Origin: Liolophura sinensis
Lineage: Eukaryota > Mollusca > Polyplacophora > Chitonida > Chitonidae
DNA length: 64,000 bases
Direction of reading: 5' to 3'
Assembly: GCF_032854445.1 (NCBI RefSeq)
Contig: NC_088306.1
Coordinates: 21,673,764 to 21,737,763 of the forward strand
Shown here in pieces: positions 13,064 to 24,624 of the stretch. The position numbers were made by a program, and so were the translations under genes. The notes beneath the pieces are model-generated. The model saw only the letters and a list, made by a program, of their open reading frames with translations. It had not been told where the DNA came from and did not search any database. The stretch's first letter is position 1; each line of letters starts with the position of its first letter.

Positions 13064-13589
13064 CGAGAAGAGGCCGAGTGAAGGCGAGTTGGGCGGGGGG
13101 GGGGGGGGGCGGTCACGGTCAGTCTAGCATATTTTTTTATATACGCACACTATCTACATGTAACCTATCGATTGAAATGCATCTTCATACACACAGCCAC
13201 GCCCGCCTCCCAAAGTCAGAAAATGCATGCCTTGCTTCAACGCGGTTTGATAATTTCCCGCGTTTGAACTCTCGCCGCCACTGTGGAGATCCTGGCTGAC
13301 AAGGCCGCGCGAGAATATCGGCAACTTCATCATAAAATAAAGACAAAATGGAAATATACATGAATATTGAAAAGCTATTTGAACTCAAAACCAAAAGTTT
13401 AGAGATTTTGATTTTGCTGCTCTAACCCATGATTCCCCGGGCTCGACCCTGTTTTACTCCCATGCACCATAATTCAGTACTTCGTAAACACCAATAAATA
13501 AAATCTCACCCTATTGCATACTGATTTAGCTCCGTACATTGAAAGAAAAGAAATGCAACAACGTATTTTCTTTCAGTTCATATTTCCCA
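13064..13589. other. intergenic downstream of gfi1
   Basis: Contains a G-homopolymer and a GC-rich patch at 13250-13320; no coding feature recognised. Confidence 0.4.
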
Positions 13590-14130
13590 TTTATTTGTTG
13601 TCCTCGTCCGAATACGTCACAACAGACAAATGCATATATTCATGTTTAACTGTTATAGTTCAGACACATGTGTTTGTGATGTTTTTTTTTTTATAAACAA
13701 AATAAATAACATTTACAAATATTCATATTTACAGATATGATACACACTTTGGCACTATTTCACGATATGATCTTTCAGATATAAACATGACTCACATTTT
13801 TTTTTACATAGTTATATACATTTACACAATTTGACAGGCGTAAACACTGTCTGTAAGATCGTAAGTCCAACATTATCAATGTTTGTATGATAACCGCAAT
13901 CAGACGTACACACCACGCCATTTTGACTAGATATATATTTGGCAACAAATCGGCTATTCAGTGTTTGTCCTCATCTTGGACACTTTTTACTCTGCGTGAA
14001 AAATGTCATCTTGGACATGTTAGATGAGACCTAATTTTCACAGGCAATACATCGGAAAGTTTCCCGAAGTTATGTATCCATAGCAATGTATACGTGTGTC
14101 TTAGTGAAGGCAGCGGCAAAACTCAACGTT
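13590..14130 (-). other. likely gfi1 3' UTR with AU-rich element and polyadenylation signal
   Basis: Downstream of the stop codon lie about 540 bp without recognised repeats. On the minus strand an AU-rich element core (TTATTTATT, about 13711-13700) and an AATAAA hexamer (13595-13590) are present. AU-rich elements usually mark unstable mRNAs. The exact cleavage site is unknown. Confidence 0.4.
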
Positions 14131-14351
14131 TCAATGGTTGGCGTGGAACTGCATGTGACTGCTGTGGTCATCCAATGGCGAAGGATGCTGAGTTTCCATG
14201 TGACGTCGCAAATCTACTTTTCTCTGGAAGGCGCGCGTGCAAACGTTACAGGCGAACGGTTTGAATCCTGTATGCTTTCTCGTATGAGTGATCAGGTTTG
14301 AGGACTGACTGAACGCCTTCCCGCATTCTAAGCACTTGTGTGGTTTTTCAC
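14131..14351 (-). CDS. gfi1: gfi1 coding exon 4 (fingers 5-6, stop)
   Basis: 221 nt complete the GEKP linker, fingers 5 (C313, C316, H329, H333) and 6 (C341, C344, H357, H362) and a short His-rich tail, ending with TGA at 14133-14131. The acceptor is TTTTCCAG. Confidence 0.95.
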
Positions 14352-16791
14352 CTGGAAAACATAAATGAAAAAGGAATATAAGCATACTGCGCATATAATT
14401 ATCATATAATTATGCAGATTTACCTATAATCTACTAAATTCATTTATTTATGAAAATGCTTCAGTATATGGTTTCTCTATGTTTGTCGACACACAGCGAC
14501 CAACATGAATGGAGCTGATTAAAGTTGGTTATTTAAAACTATTTACTTTTTATTCATCAGTACAATTCGTAACTTTTGTTTCCTTTTTACTTCGCAGTGG
14601 AGTCATCTTTGATGGATATGTCCACGAAAACAGTATTTATATGGCACAAAGTAAAAATTTTCCCTTATGGGAACATACAGAGAGATTCATGTGTCTTAAT
14701 ATAGACGAGCAAATATAGCTAAGTATAATTTGGGTGGCGTTTAACGCTATATGTGCTCAAGAATTAGTCTTATGGGTGGGGGAAACCGGAGTTTTTGGAG
14801 TAACCCACCAGCCCGACTTACTTCTGTTCCAGTTAAGCAGGCAAACAAATATTCCTGACTCAAAGCCACAGTCGCGCAATGATGAAGTATATAAAGTAGA
14901 AATTCTCACCTGTATGAATGTATGTGTGTTTCTTCATGTCAGACTTCTGATGGAACCTTTTGCCGCAATAGGGACATGGGTAAGGGCGGGTGTCGCTATG
15001 AATGAGAAGATGGGTTGACAGTGTGGAGGAACGCTTGAAACTCTTGCCGCATTCCTTACAAGAGAACGAGCGTTCCTGACTGTGCACCGCCCTGTGCTGC
15101 GACAAGCTGACGGAATGTCCGAACGTCTTGTTGCAGACGTCGCAGGCGTACGGTCGTGAACCACTGTGGGAACGCCGTGTATGAACTTCCAGGCCGTGGG
15201 CAGTGCTGAACAACTTCTTGCACTTAAGGCACTCAAAACTGCCGCCGTCTTCGCGGTCTTTAATCGTTCCGACGCCAGCTAAGCTTTCGTCGATTGTCAC
15301 AGAACTCATTCTGGGGTCGTCGGCCCTGTAGCTGACCTCCGTTGGCGACAGACTTAGTTCCATTCTGGCGAGAGACGGTCCAAACATCAGGCTCTGGTTG
15401 AGGCACATGGGGTTAAGGTAGTAGCTGTAAGATGGGTACAGGTTGTTGGATAGGTGGTACATCGAAGTGTAGGGAATCTGTGGGTAGGGACTTTCGTACA
15501 GGACTTGACGGGCCGCTTCCCGGTTCCTGGTATCTGGATGACAGAAATGAGAAGTTCATTAAATTCATACATTTGCACTTTCACAACTGTTGTTCATGAA
15601 CACATGTGTACAAGAATTGAAGAAAACAAGAAAAGATTACGATTGATTATACCAGTGAAACAGTATGCTTTGGGACAATAAACAAAGATAAAAATTTATG
15701 CTTAAATATTTTTTTCTAAAACCAATATAGCTTCCTAGATAGTTACACTAATCATGTCAAAAGCAAACGGGGCACTTCAATGGTTAAGGATTGCATGTTA
15801 TATAAAAAGTTACAGCATAGGGAGTAAACCAGAGCAGTCACGACATGATGGTGATAACTGCATGGCAAATGGTAACATATTACTCGTGAAATCTTTGTCT
15901 CTTGTCATATTACCTCTGTTATAGGGTTTTGCTCTAACTGTTCATGTAGAGGCTGATATAGCAGCAACTTATATACTTATATTATTCACGTTTATATTAT
16001 AACAGTAAACAGAGTGCCGTAGCGATAAGCTTGGAAAAATAAATGCATTTTAATTATGTATTTGCGTACCATACAAACGTTTGCGTGTTCTATCATTTAT
16101 TTTACTTGATGTAATAATAATGTTTTTCCTACAATATAAAATAAACAAAAATAAAATCCTTACCGTTTTTATTATTTCGTGAGGATTTAGTATCCAGCCA
16201 CGGTCTGAAGGGAACTGTTGCATTAGACGACTCCGGAGTCGATTCCATGGGTTCTTTCTTGACGGTGTGTTCTTCTCCATGAGTGCCCATAGTGAATCCG
16301 GTTTGAGAAATTGGCGGTGATATTGGGGAAGTGAGGGGGTAAACTGAAAACCAGGACACAAAATATGAAAATCAAATAGAATAGATGATAACACAGAAGA
16401 TCTATGAAAAAGAAGTCAACAAATAAATGATAATAAATGATAACAAGTTATCTCTTTATAATTGTAACAGCTGTTAAAAAGAATTTATGAAAAAAGTAAA
16501 AATTCTCATAAAATTTAATAAGGGCAAGGACTTTAATCCGAAGCAAACTCAGCATAAAATATAACAAATAATGGGTGACGTCAAAGTATCAATAATTTCT
16601 TTTTAAAATTCTAAATAAATATAGGAATTGAAGTGATAAGCAGTTCTCTATCTGAGACATTGGCTGACAAACTTACCACCTGACACAGGAGAGACAATTC
16701 TGAAAGCGCTGGGGGATAAAGCCTCAGTTTCCATAACTTCTTCTTTGGAATCTTCCAATTTTTGTTGTTTGATCAAAAACGAGCGAGGCAT
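14131..16791 (-). CDS. gfi1: GFI1/GFI1B-like SNAG zinc-finger transcriptional repressor, 4 coding exons, 379 aa
   Basis: Spliced reading joins exons 16791-16677, 16343-16164, 15533-14910 and 14351-14131. Every junction is GT-AG and phase 1, and the 1140-nt frame has no internal stop. The protein opens with MPRSFLIK, the SNAG motif that in GFI1/GFI1B, Snail and insect Senseless relatives recruits LSD1-CoREST. Six C2H2 fingers follow at about residues 198-221, 227-249, 255-277, 283-305, 311-333 and 339-362. All Cys and His ligands are present (for example C200, C203, H216, H221), with TGEKP-type linkers. The number and order of fingers and the 379-aa length (human paralogues are about 330 and 422 aa) fit GFI1/GFI1B, a nuclear repressor that binds AATC-core sites in sensory, neuronal and blood lineages. 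The middle part is rich in Ser, Pro and Tyr; VKKE at 66-69 fits a SUMOylation consensus and FRPW at 84-87 resembles a Groucho-binding WRPW (inference). The start codon has A at -3. Which vertebrate paralogue it matches cannot be told by eye. Confidence 0.95.
14727..14830 (-). mobile_element. degraded SINE-like fragment in gfi1 intron 3
   Basis: GGGTGGCGTTTAACGCTATA and TATGGGTGGGGGAAACCGGA resemble the second half of the element at 34740-34800. Confidence 0.4.
14910..15533 (-). CDS. gfi1: gfi1 coding exon 3 (fingers 1-4)
   Basis: 624 nt encode residues 99-306 plus one base. It begins after a CATCCAG acceptor and ends in the linker after finger 4 at a GTGAGA donor. It carries the Tyr/Pro/Leu-rich linker and zinc fingers 1-4. 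Intron 3 (14352-14909, 558 bp) contains a degraded SINE-like stretch. Confidence 0.95.
15811..15970 (+). repeat. dispersed repeat B copy in gfi1 intron 2
   Basis: TACAGCATAGGGAGTAAACC, TCTCTTGTCATATTACCTC, GTTCATGTAGAGGCTGATAT. Matches the 5' half of 38134-38390. Confidence 0.75.
16164..16343 (-). CDS. gfi1: gfi1 coding exon 2 (linker)
   Basis: 180 nt encode residues 39-98. The acceptor is a TTTTCAG and the donor GTAAGG. The exon is a multiple of three and is bounded by phase-1 introns. It contains the VKKE SUMO-like motif and the FRPW tetrapeptide. Intron 2 (15534-16163, 630 bp) contains a copy of dispersed repeat B. Confidence 0.92.
16677..16791 (-). CDS. gfi1: gfi1 coding exon 1 (SNAG domain)
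   Basis: 115 nt encode residues 1-38 plus the first base of codon 39. The exon carries the SNAG peptide MPRSFLIK and a short acidic stretch. It ends at a GTAAGT donor (plus-strand ACTTAC at 16671-16676). Intron 1 is 16344-16676, 333 bp. Confidence 0.93.
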
Positions 16792-16837
16792 ACTCGAGTG
16801 GTGATAGTGAGTTGTTGTCGCTTAGAGCAGTGCACAA

Positions 16838-17125
16838 TGTTTGCTGAGGAACCAACAGTTTGTCGCTCTTTAAATAGCTCATGAACGATCAGTGTAAATT
16901 CCTCCCAAACAATACCCTCTCATAGGCGATCGGCGGGGCATGAAAGGACCGCGCGTGCCGCCAGTCAATCATCGCGCGCGCACAGTTAAGCCCCACCCCC
17001 AGTGAGCGCCACTCTGCCAATGAGCGCGAGGTAGCAGATGCCACCAATCGGAGCCGATGATGGGCTTGTCTGTCAAAAAGGTTCAACCAATGAGCGGAGC
17101 TGTCCATTACAGTACTGGTGGTCAC
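16838..17125 (-). promoter_or_regulatory. gfi1 core promoter with TATA-like box and CCAAT boxes
   Basis: On the minus strand a TATTTAAA box (16876-16869) lies 31 bp upstream of a TCAGC initiator-like A at 16845, which would give a short 5' UTR of about 50 nt. Further upstream the DNA turns GC-rich, with CCAAT on the plus strand at 17017, 17044 and 17087, a related TCAATC at 16965, and a CCCCACCCCC GC/KLF-type box at 16991-17000. Two of the CCAAT boxes share the longer motif CCAATGAGCG. NF-Y binding is inferred from motif only; no transcript evidence is available. Confidence 0.6.
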
Positions 17126-18022
17126 CGATATCGTGCAGTGATTATGAGAGCAACCACCGAAAATTTTGGTCCATCAACAATTAAGCGGCGGTTCACTGTC
17201 AGATTTCTGGACTAAAGCATTCGTGAAAGTATGAATGTTTTTAGGCCTAGCTCATTTTGTTAACTTAACATATTAGCAAAAAGTAAATATGCACATGTTA
17301 TATATGGTTTATTGTGAATTCACGCAGCAATGTTTAGCCGATTTATTTAGTTGATGGCATTTTTTTTATTTCACTAATACCACAGCGCCTCATGCAGCCA
17401 TATATAACAATTCACGTACGAAAACTGATGTTCAATCACACATACAATATCAACGTTATTTAATCTAATGAACATTCAGAATATGAGAGTTACTCAACCT
17501 TGTTTCTAAGAGTAACTAACAAGCAAGCTCAATATGACATACTCAGCTAGGACTCGCAGATTCAGTGTCATATGGTCTTATTTGGTGATGATTTGGGTAA
17601 TTTAGTCATGTCTTCGTTCTCATTCATTATGACTGCAATGCAACACCTGAACACTTTTCCGATAACCGTTTTCTAATAAATCGGTTTCCTCTCTGTGAAC
17701 AATGGTTATTTGTTCAAATTGACCAACAATTTTCTTTGGTTTTGGTTTCCGTGGATTTTTGGATGACCTTCCAGGTAACATACAGTTTTCAGTGTGTAGA
17801 TATTGTCAGTAAGTATGCCCTTTTATTTGATAATGGGATTCAATATATTTCTTTTGTGCCGAATTACATTTAGTTATAGCAAACAATAGATACGCCTTGT
17901 TCAGGGTTCAATGTTTAATTCATTGTTCACATCCAGAGATCACTCAATGGTTAACATTAAGTTTTAAAGTTTTAAGTTTATGACTTTAATAAATCTAGGG
18001 CCAGTATATAGATCATTTCTTA
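17126..18022. other. gfi1 upstream region, no gene recognised
   Basis: Unique AT-rich sequence upstream of the gfi1 promoter. It may contain distal elements; none could be identified. Confidence 0.4.
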
Positions 18023-18256
18023 TAACAGCGAATAAAACCAGAGCTGGGACGATAGGCAGTGGGATAATTGCCAAACGGTCCCAAGTTACTGGTGAAATCC
18101 GGCGCCTTTTCAGTTTACTCCAGTTAGGCTTTATTCAAACTATTCAGGGAAATGCTTAAATAGTAGCAACTTGAGGGGTGGGGGAATGGCATACACAGAA
18201 TTCCTTAATAAATCAGTCACAAGAACAGTAATTTATTAGTTACTGGTTTAGAATTA
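18023..18256 (+). repeat. dispersed repeat B copy
   Basis: ATAAAACCAGAGCTGGGACG, CCCAAGTTACTGGTGAAATC, CAGTTAGGCTTTATTCAAAC, AAATGCTTAAATAGTAGCA, TTATTAGTTACTGG. Confidence 0.8.
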
Positions 18257-18966
18257 GCCTACTAAGAACTTACGGATATAATACATATAAATTAAAAAAA
18301 TATGAAAAAAGATGTACAAAAATGTGGTATGTCTATAGCTTTTCAAGTAAGAATACACTTTTCTCCGGAAGACGTGACATTTCTGTATCGTGAATCTACA
18401 ATTGGGTTCACAGGAACTGCTATAGATCTTTGAAGACCCCGTCGTGAAGCTATGGCTCACTGTATGTCGTACTGCCCTGGCTGTGACCCATTGTTTCCGG
18501 GTGACGACCATAGGGAATACAGGGGCAACATCCAAATCTGTTACACCCGGGGACGGGGGAATCGGCATGTATAGCGATAGTCAGCTAATACTGTGCTCCT
18601 CTGTACAGGAAGGGGGGTGAGGATTGTAGAAGCAATATAAAGCCATCTGTGACGTACCATCAAGCGGGCCTCAAACAGGGCACCGATATGCATTAATCCC
18701 TTAATGAGCCTCAGAACAATAGAGCTTTCACATCTATATCACCTCGGCAGGATAGTAGATAGATAATTATCAGACTAAAACACCTTCGGTCATCTCTGTT
18801 TTAGTGAGAAAATCCCCCCAAAATAATGATAATCATCATTTTCGATCGGTTCGTTGAAACGTTTTTCAGACGATTGTCTGATTTTATTCTTTATGTCTAT
18901 TTCGGAACTGAACTAAGAGGTTAGAATCAACTTTTTTTTTAAAATGAGAGACAAATCAAATATAGC
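18257..18966. other. intergenic, no gene recognised
   Basis: A 104-codon minus-strand frame (18254-18568) has no recognisable domain and ends in an AT-rich tail; not supported as a gene. Confidence 0.4.
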
Positions 18967-18979
18967 TATAGTGCCTGTG

Positions 18980-19088
18980 AGTGGGAAGTTCTGCCAGCAA
19001 CCTGCGAATGATCGTGAGTTTACCCCTGGCTCTGTCCGGTTTCCTCGTATTCTTGAGTACGGCGTCAAACACCAGTCAAATAAATTAA
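18980..19088 (+). mobile_element. SINE-A, truncated, with 13-bp target-site duplication
   Basis: TATAGTGCCTGTG occurs at 18967-18979 and again at 19089-19101, directly flanking a SINE that starts at the AAGTTCTGCCAGCAACC region and ends with GTCAAACACCAGTCAAATAAA. The segment between TCCGGTTTCCTC and TATTCTTGAGTACGG is deleted. This is a clean retrotransposition signature. Confidence 0.9.
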
Positions 19089-19101
19089 TATAGTGCCTGT
19101 G

Positions 19102-21389
19102 TGTCATTTTTTTTGTACTAAAGCTGCTCGAGGATTCAAGTTTATTGCGCCGGCATCTAGATTAGAATTTTCATCCATTTGCAACCGTCGACATGTAAGC
19201 GTAGTTAGCCATTTATTCAGCTTACTGACGATAAATTTCCACTAAAAAATTAAAGTTCCCACATTTGCTTTTTTCTAAACTTTCAAATATAACAGAAGAT
19301 TAAATACTTCTTAGTTTGATTCAATGTTTCATTTTGGAAACTTTACATCCATGCATCTAACCTTTTTAAGTCTTTTGTTAACGTTGTAAGACAGGAGTAT
19401 TTTTGTTTTTATCAATTTTTCTAAGAATTGTATTTCTGGTGACATATTGCCCTTGGAAGGAGATTTATGATAGTATTAAAACGTGATCATATTGATATAT
19501 ACCGATCACAGATCACGACGTGAAACAATTAGTCATTGCCACAACTCTCAGCACGCGGTCGATGTAACAGATACACGTAACATATGTTAATGAGCCAAAG
19601 GTCAAAGGGCAATCGGCGGAAGTCGGCAACAGATGACGTACATCAAAGAGACCGACGTATCTGCCCATGTATATGGGAAACGAATGTCGTCTCAAAGAAC
19701 TAGGAAATATTCCAGAAAACTTTGTTGCAAAATAAGATAGGCGCGAGAGGACAACCTTGTTGAACACCAGAGGAAATCTCCACTGTACATGCAGTTAGAT
19801 TTAGCTTGTGTAGGAAAAGTATCAAGAAACGAGTCCTGTATACATATTTAGAAATTAGTAACGTACACAATGTATAGCTGGAATACCATACACCTAGATG
19901 TTGTCACGTAGAAAGCTGGTCTATTGTCATAAACTAACGAGCAGCCAATACAAGATCACGCCTGTTATTTTATGTGTTCTTCTAAGATTTGCCAATATAT
20001 TGACATTTTGTTTCAGTCATGCAGTTGATATTGTACCAAGTATAATCATAAATTTGGATTTGGTCGACGAGCACTTCACGGCATCAAACGGCCCGATGCT
20101 AACGATGTACGATTCACTGAATCCATATCTGTGACCGCATCGCGGGACTTTTTGTCCACGTGTGCTGGTTTGACAATACCTCGTCACATTACGTCATCTG
20201 ACGTCACTGGACCCCGTAGGACTTTGGTGTCCCCACAGCTTCACTTAAGCGGTTAAACGGTCTGCTGAGGAACACGTCAAAAGGCGGTTGAGACATGATT
20301 GAACACTGCTTTTCTAACCTCGTGTCTAGGGATGTATTGATATATTTAAAAAAAAATTTACCCCATTTCATTTCCTCCTCTCAAATTTGAACACTGTAGG
20401 TTATATCTTCTCTAGTATAGCAATGCTATATGTTTGTTTGTCATAATTGCAAATTGAAATATGGTTGCTTTTTTCTGAAATAGGTTTCAGGAAGGTAAGC
20501 TGAGTCAAATCGGGACAGGTGCTACAACATTTCATCAAGTGACCTAGAAACAAAAATTGAATAACAACATAACATATAAATAAAAATTAACCCACTAGGT
20601 GTAATGACTATGTAAACGGAAGCTTTGATACCATGCGATGTTTTGAAAAACACAGCGTAACATTATGGTTAATGCGAACTGCAGGCGCTCCAATAGTCAT
20701 AATAGTCGAATGTACGATTACAAAATGTATGTTGCCACATGGCCCCAAATCTTTACTACCGCTGTTGTTATTTTCACAGTGCTGTCATTATAGGATGGGG
20801 GGGGGGGGGGGCGAATTTATGTACCCCAAATGCACAGTGCTTCATAACTAATCTGGCTATGATGGCGGGAAGTGCAAAGATAGCGGTAGTTTGTCGATAA
20901 ATCCAGCTGATATTGAGTAACACGTGTTGTTCCGGATTGTACGAATGATTAAACCAGAAGAGCAAATGTAAAGAGAAATGAAATAGCGACTAACATATTA
21001 CATCACTTAAACGTGGCAACTACACGTGGTAACTAAATAGCAAAGATTTTATTTGACAAATAAACGAATCTTAATATATAGATTTATATATTTTTAGATT
21101 AATTTGGAAGGTATGTTTTGTATTTTAATCGTAGTACACCAACATAAAAAATAACTGCACTGAATAACAAAGGTTTTTGCAGTTCATACATAGGCTATAT
21201 TTATTATGTTTAAAGTATACAGTTTAGACCAAACAACGAAATGATGACAAAACTTTGCTGTTGAAGGTATTGGTTGTGTTGATTTCGGTCTTCACGTTGA
21301 ATATATGACAAGTTGCGGTTAAAGCGCAACCGAGATACCTACTTGGATTAATAGTACATGTCTATCGACAACTAATCAACTGACATGGC
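19102..21389. other. intergenic, no gene recognised
   Basis: Two CRE-like sites (ATTACGTCA and TGACGTCA) lie close together at about 20187-20205. A G-tract is at about 20797-20811. No coding exon is supported. Confidence 0.4.
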
Positions 21390-21550
21390 ACACGATCTTA
21401 ATCCGTCTTGATTTCGTACTTTATATACTTTCATAGTTCTCTGGTGATTTGTGTTGTTCGTTGTTTGGTCTAGCGATTATTAACCGAGAACGTCAACTTT
21501 GTTTGAGGGCTGGTATGCGAATGTTTGAAAGTTTTGACGCCTATATTCAA
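21390..21550 (+). repeat. dispersed repeat C copy
   Basis: ATCCGTCTTGATTTCGTACT, TTATATACTTTCATAGTTCT, TGTGTTGTTCGTTGTTTGG, GCGATTATTAACCGAGAACG. Confidence 0.75.
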
Positions 21551-22723
21551 AGTATATTTTCGATAGAGTCTTGACCATGCAGAGTGCATGCAGAAATCGC
21601 ACAGTTACACATATTCGAAATTAAACATGATACAAAGTCATCAGTGGGAAATTACACTCAGACAATAGGATTATTAAGTGTGTTCTGCATGTGTTATCAC
21701 TGTGACAATCGGTAACCTCGTTCCTGTGAATACACGGCGTGTAACACTTTATGTAACGGTGTACAGTCAGTAACTATGTTCACACCAATGCAGCGTGTAA
21801 TACGGTGGGGAGAAGTGTAAATTGCTCCCATGCTGTACAGGATAATCAAAATTCTCCTAGGTATGACGGCCCCTAATTCCTGTATATACCACTAATTTCA
21901 GTCGGCCTCATCGTGATTAAGTGGTCTATCGGAATGTGTAACCGCTATGTGTGTGCGTGCGTGTGTGCATTTAGCGGCTGTCTGGTAAAGTAATCTTACG
22001 TCATCACATGACGGTGATTGCGTCACTCACTCGCTGCGATGCACATTTATAGAACAGCTTGCGTATATCTGTATACACACAGTGGCAATGAACAGCAGGT
22101 CGAAAGCTCTCGCGGAGAGCGAGAAACTCGCGTGTATATTTCCTGCTTTCAAGATTTAACTTAACGTTTGGAAGAGGAAAACTCGTGGTTCACGTCACCT
22201 CGATTTCTTTAAATGCCACAACGAATATCATGCGCTATTTTGCTTGCATACATTATAAGAGACGAAATCCATCCCTTGTGTTTGGTGTCGTGACATCATT
22301 TATTCATGTATTTGTTTATTTGATTGGTATTTTGAGCATTGGTCAATTCAGAATACACGCTATAAAGAATACGTGTTATGTCATCACCAATAATCCCCCC
22401 AATGTAGGAGTATATTATAGGGCTGTGCATTTGTAACACATGTTGCATACAAAAGCATTTTTGATTTTAACCTCAAAACATGCGAATTGTAAAAAAAAAT
22501 AAAATCCATCTATACATGGCACCATATCGCAAAAAATCGGTAACATTACTAAAGGCAATCAGTGTGATGTCAGCTTGACTTTAGTATGTGTTCTGCGATT
22601 GTTTTTTATTTGTTTTTTTTTTTTTAGTTTTTTGAGCCACCTCTTTCCCAGTCATCAGATATAGCTATAGTTTTAGGGGAAAATAGATGAATGCATGCAT
22701 GAATAGAGTACACTCCACAAACC
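21551..22723. other. intergenic, no gene recognised
   Basis: A near-palindrome (GCTCTCGCGGAGAGCGAG) at 22107-22124 can fold into a hairpin. No gene is recognised. Confidence 0.4.
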
Positions 22724-22956
22724 AATCTGTTAATTTCAACAGAAAGTCTATCGTCTGAGTGATGTTAGAATGTATTCTGTTATTATAACATAATACTGTG
22801 TCATAGTGAACATAATATACTGTTAGTCTAATAGAATATTTATGTTGAATTAATAGAATATGTGTGTTATAGTTAACAGAGTAATCGTTTGCAATAGCAG
22901 AATATATTCTAGCAACACCCAGACAACATACTTTCTGTTAAAATTAACAGATGATT
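22724..22956. mobile_element. MITE-D copy 2, best preserved
   Basis: Left terminus AATCTGTTAATTTCAACAG, followed by AAAGT, is mirrored by ACTTTCTGTTAAAATTAACA at the right end. Inside, GTGATGTTAGAATGTATTCT is mirrored by AGAATATATTCTAGCAAC, so most of the 233 bp can fold back. No coding frame. Confidence 0.85.
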
Positions 22957-24624
22957 TTCTTTGAGTGTATTAAAAGTTTTCCGCCTGTAACAGCGGGTGC
23001 TGTTGGTGTATTGCGCATACAGGTGGAAAATTTTTAATAATGAAATGAGTACATATAAACGGTGCATTAAATAAATGTTAAATCACATCCATAGAAATAA
23101 TAACCGCAGTTGTATAAGTGTGTAAATCCAACAACAACAACAATAATAATAGGCTAGTAATAACAATAATAATAGTAATAATAATAACAATAATTTAAAT
23201 TTGAATTCGTCAACAAATGAAAAAGTAAACTGTTCATAGTGTGAGGCAAAGCCCAAAAAAAAAAGAGTAAACCGAGTGTTTCATTTACTTGTGTTATTGG
23301 GTGACAAATTAAAACGGATAGAGTGTAACGATAGTGTTAAGTGCTGGAGGTCGGTTCTTGGTTTCAGTTTTCATTTTTATATAAGATATACGGAAACTGT
23401 ATGATAGTGTTGAAAATATAAAAATGCTGTGCTATCCTGACTTGAAGTAATGTCAATGCCACTTTAATTGGTACTTAATATGAGGAATGTTAGTGTAGCA
23501 ATTTACCATTTTAACATTTCTCATTTTTCCGGAATCAAGTTTAGTTGTGAATTTGCTAAGGATGCGCCGATTATATATATATCCCGAAAATACTGGTAAA
23601 TGTTATAGCCAAAGATCGCGTGTTGATTTTTTTGGATGCAGTACACAGGTAACAGATTGTCCTTAAACCTAAGACCTTTCCCTTGCCTAAAGGGCATCAT
23701 AACAGCCCCCTGGGACACGTTTGCCCTTGAGATCGCCATGGGCTTCTGTCACAGCAAGGCGTACAGCTTGATGACAAACAACCTTAATACCACAGCTAAC
23801 AATGCAAGTAAGTATACTGACACAGGCTTAGGAACTTATGACACGTTTGACAGTCTTATACCTGGCTAAGTTAATTAACAACCCATGTACCTATACTTAT
23901 GTAGGCTTATTTGTATTAGATAGAGGTATAAGTCAAGTACCATTACCTCTTAAATCCCCCCTGCCCCCCAGGTGAGTCTCTATAGATATAGCCTGGTAAT
24001 AAACTCTAATGACGCTAATCTGTTTACAAATACCAGGTCAGAATAAACTTACCTGCAACACCATCTGTAATAGATCAAATAAACAAAAACAGCTGATTAT
24101 TAATTTTTATACATTCGATCGTATACAGATATATAATTAAAAGTTTAATTCTGACAAACTTTATCTTATTGTTTAGCTTATTATTATAATGCTATATTCA
24201 TATGACGGGTGAATCGTGTTATGTGTTATTAATACGTGACAAATGCGCATATAACTAGTAAATGTATATGTTGGTTTGAAATATGAAGAAAACAAATGAA
24301 CTCAGCAAATAATAGTCACAATCATTATTTAAAAAATGGCTTTGTAATAATGATTATTTTGGTCAAACGTATAGTTATAGAGCAATCATTATGTAACAAT
24401 CTATGTGATAATGATTATTTGGTAACAGTCATTATGACAAACTTTGTCACAATGCGACAGAGAAAAAACATTATTGTAATTCTGGTAATTTTAAACTAGT
24501 AACATTTATTAATTTGCAACTATCGTCACTGCAAATATTTTCCTAATATTTCTGAAGCCATGGTGCTGGAATGGGTGGGGTTGGGGATATGATAAATTGG
24601 TAATTTAGATATATACAAGAATAA
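22957..24624. other. intergenic, low-complexity patches
   Basis: An (AAC/AAT)n trinucleotide stretch at about 23128-23192. Direct and inverted AATGATTATTT motifs recur at 24310-24440. No gene recognised. Confidence 0.5.

Noticed and set aside
14934-15236. 100-codon frame inside gfi1 exon 3
   Set aside because: Alternative frame of the zinc-finger exon.
16050-16394. 114-codon minus-strand frame overlapping gfi1 exon 2
   Set aside because: It is the shadow frame of exon 2 and its flanking introns.
18254-18568. 104-codon minus-strand frame
   Set aside because: The first half looks protein-like, but the rest is AT-rich low-complexity and part overlaps repeat B; no homology recognised.
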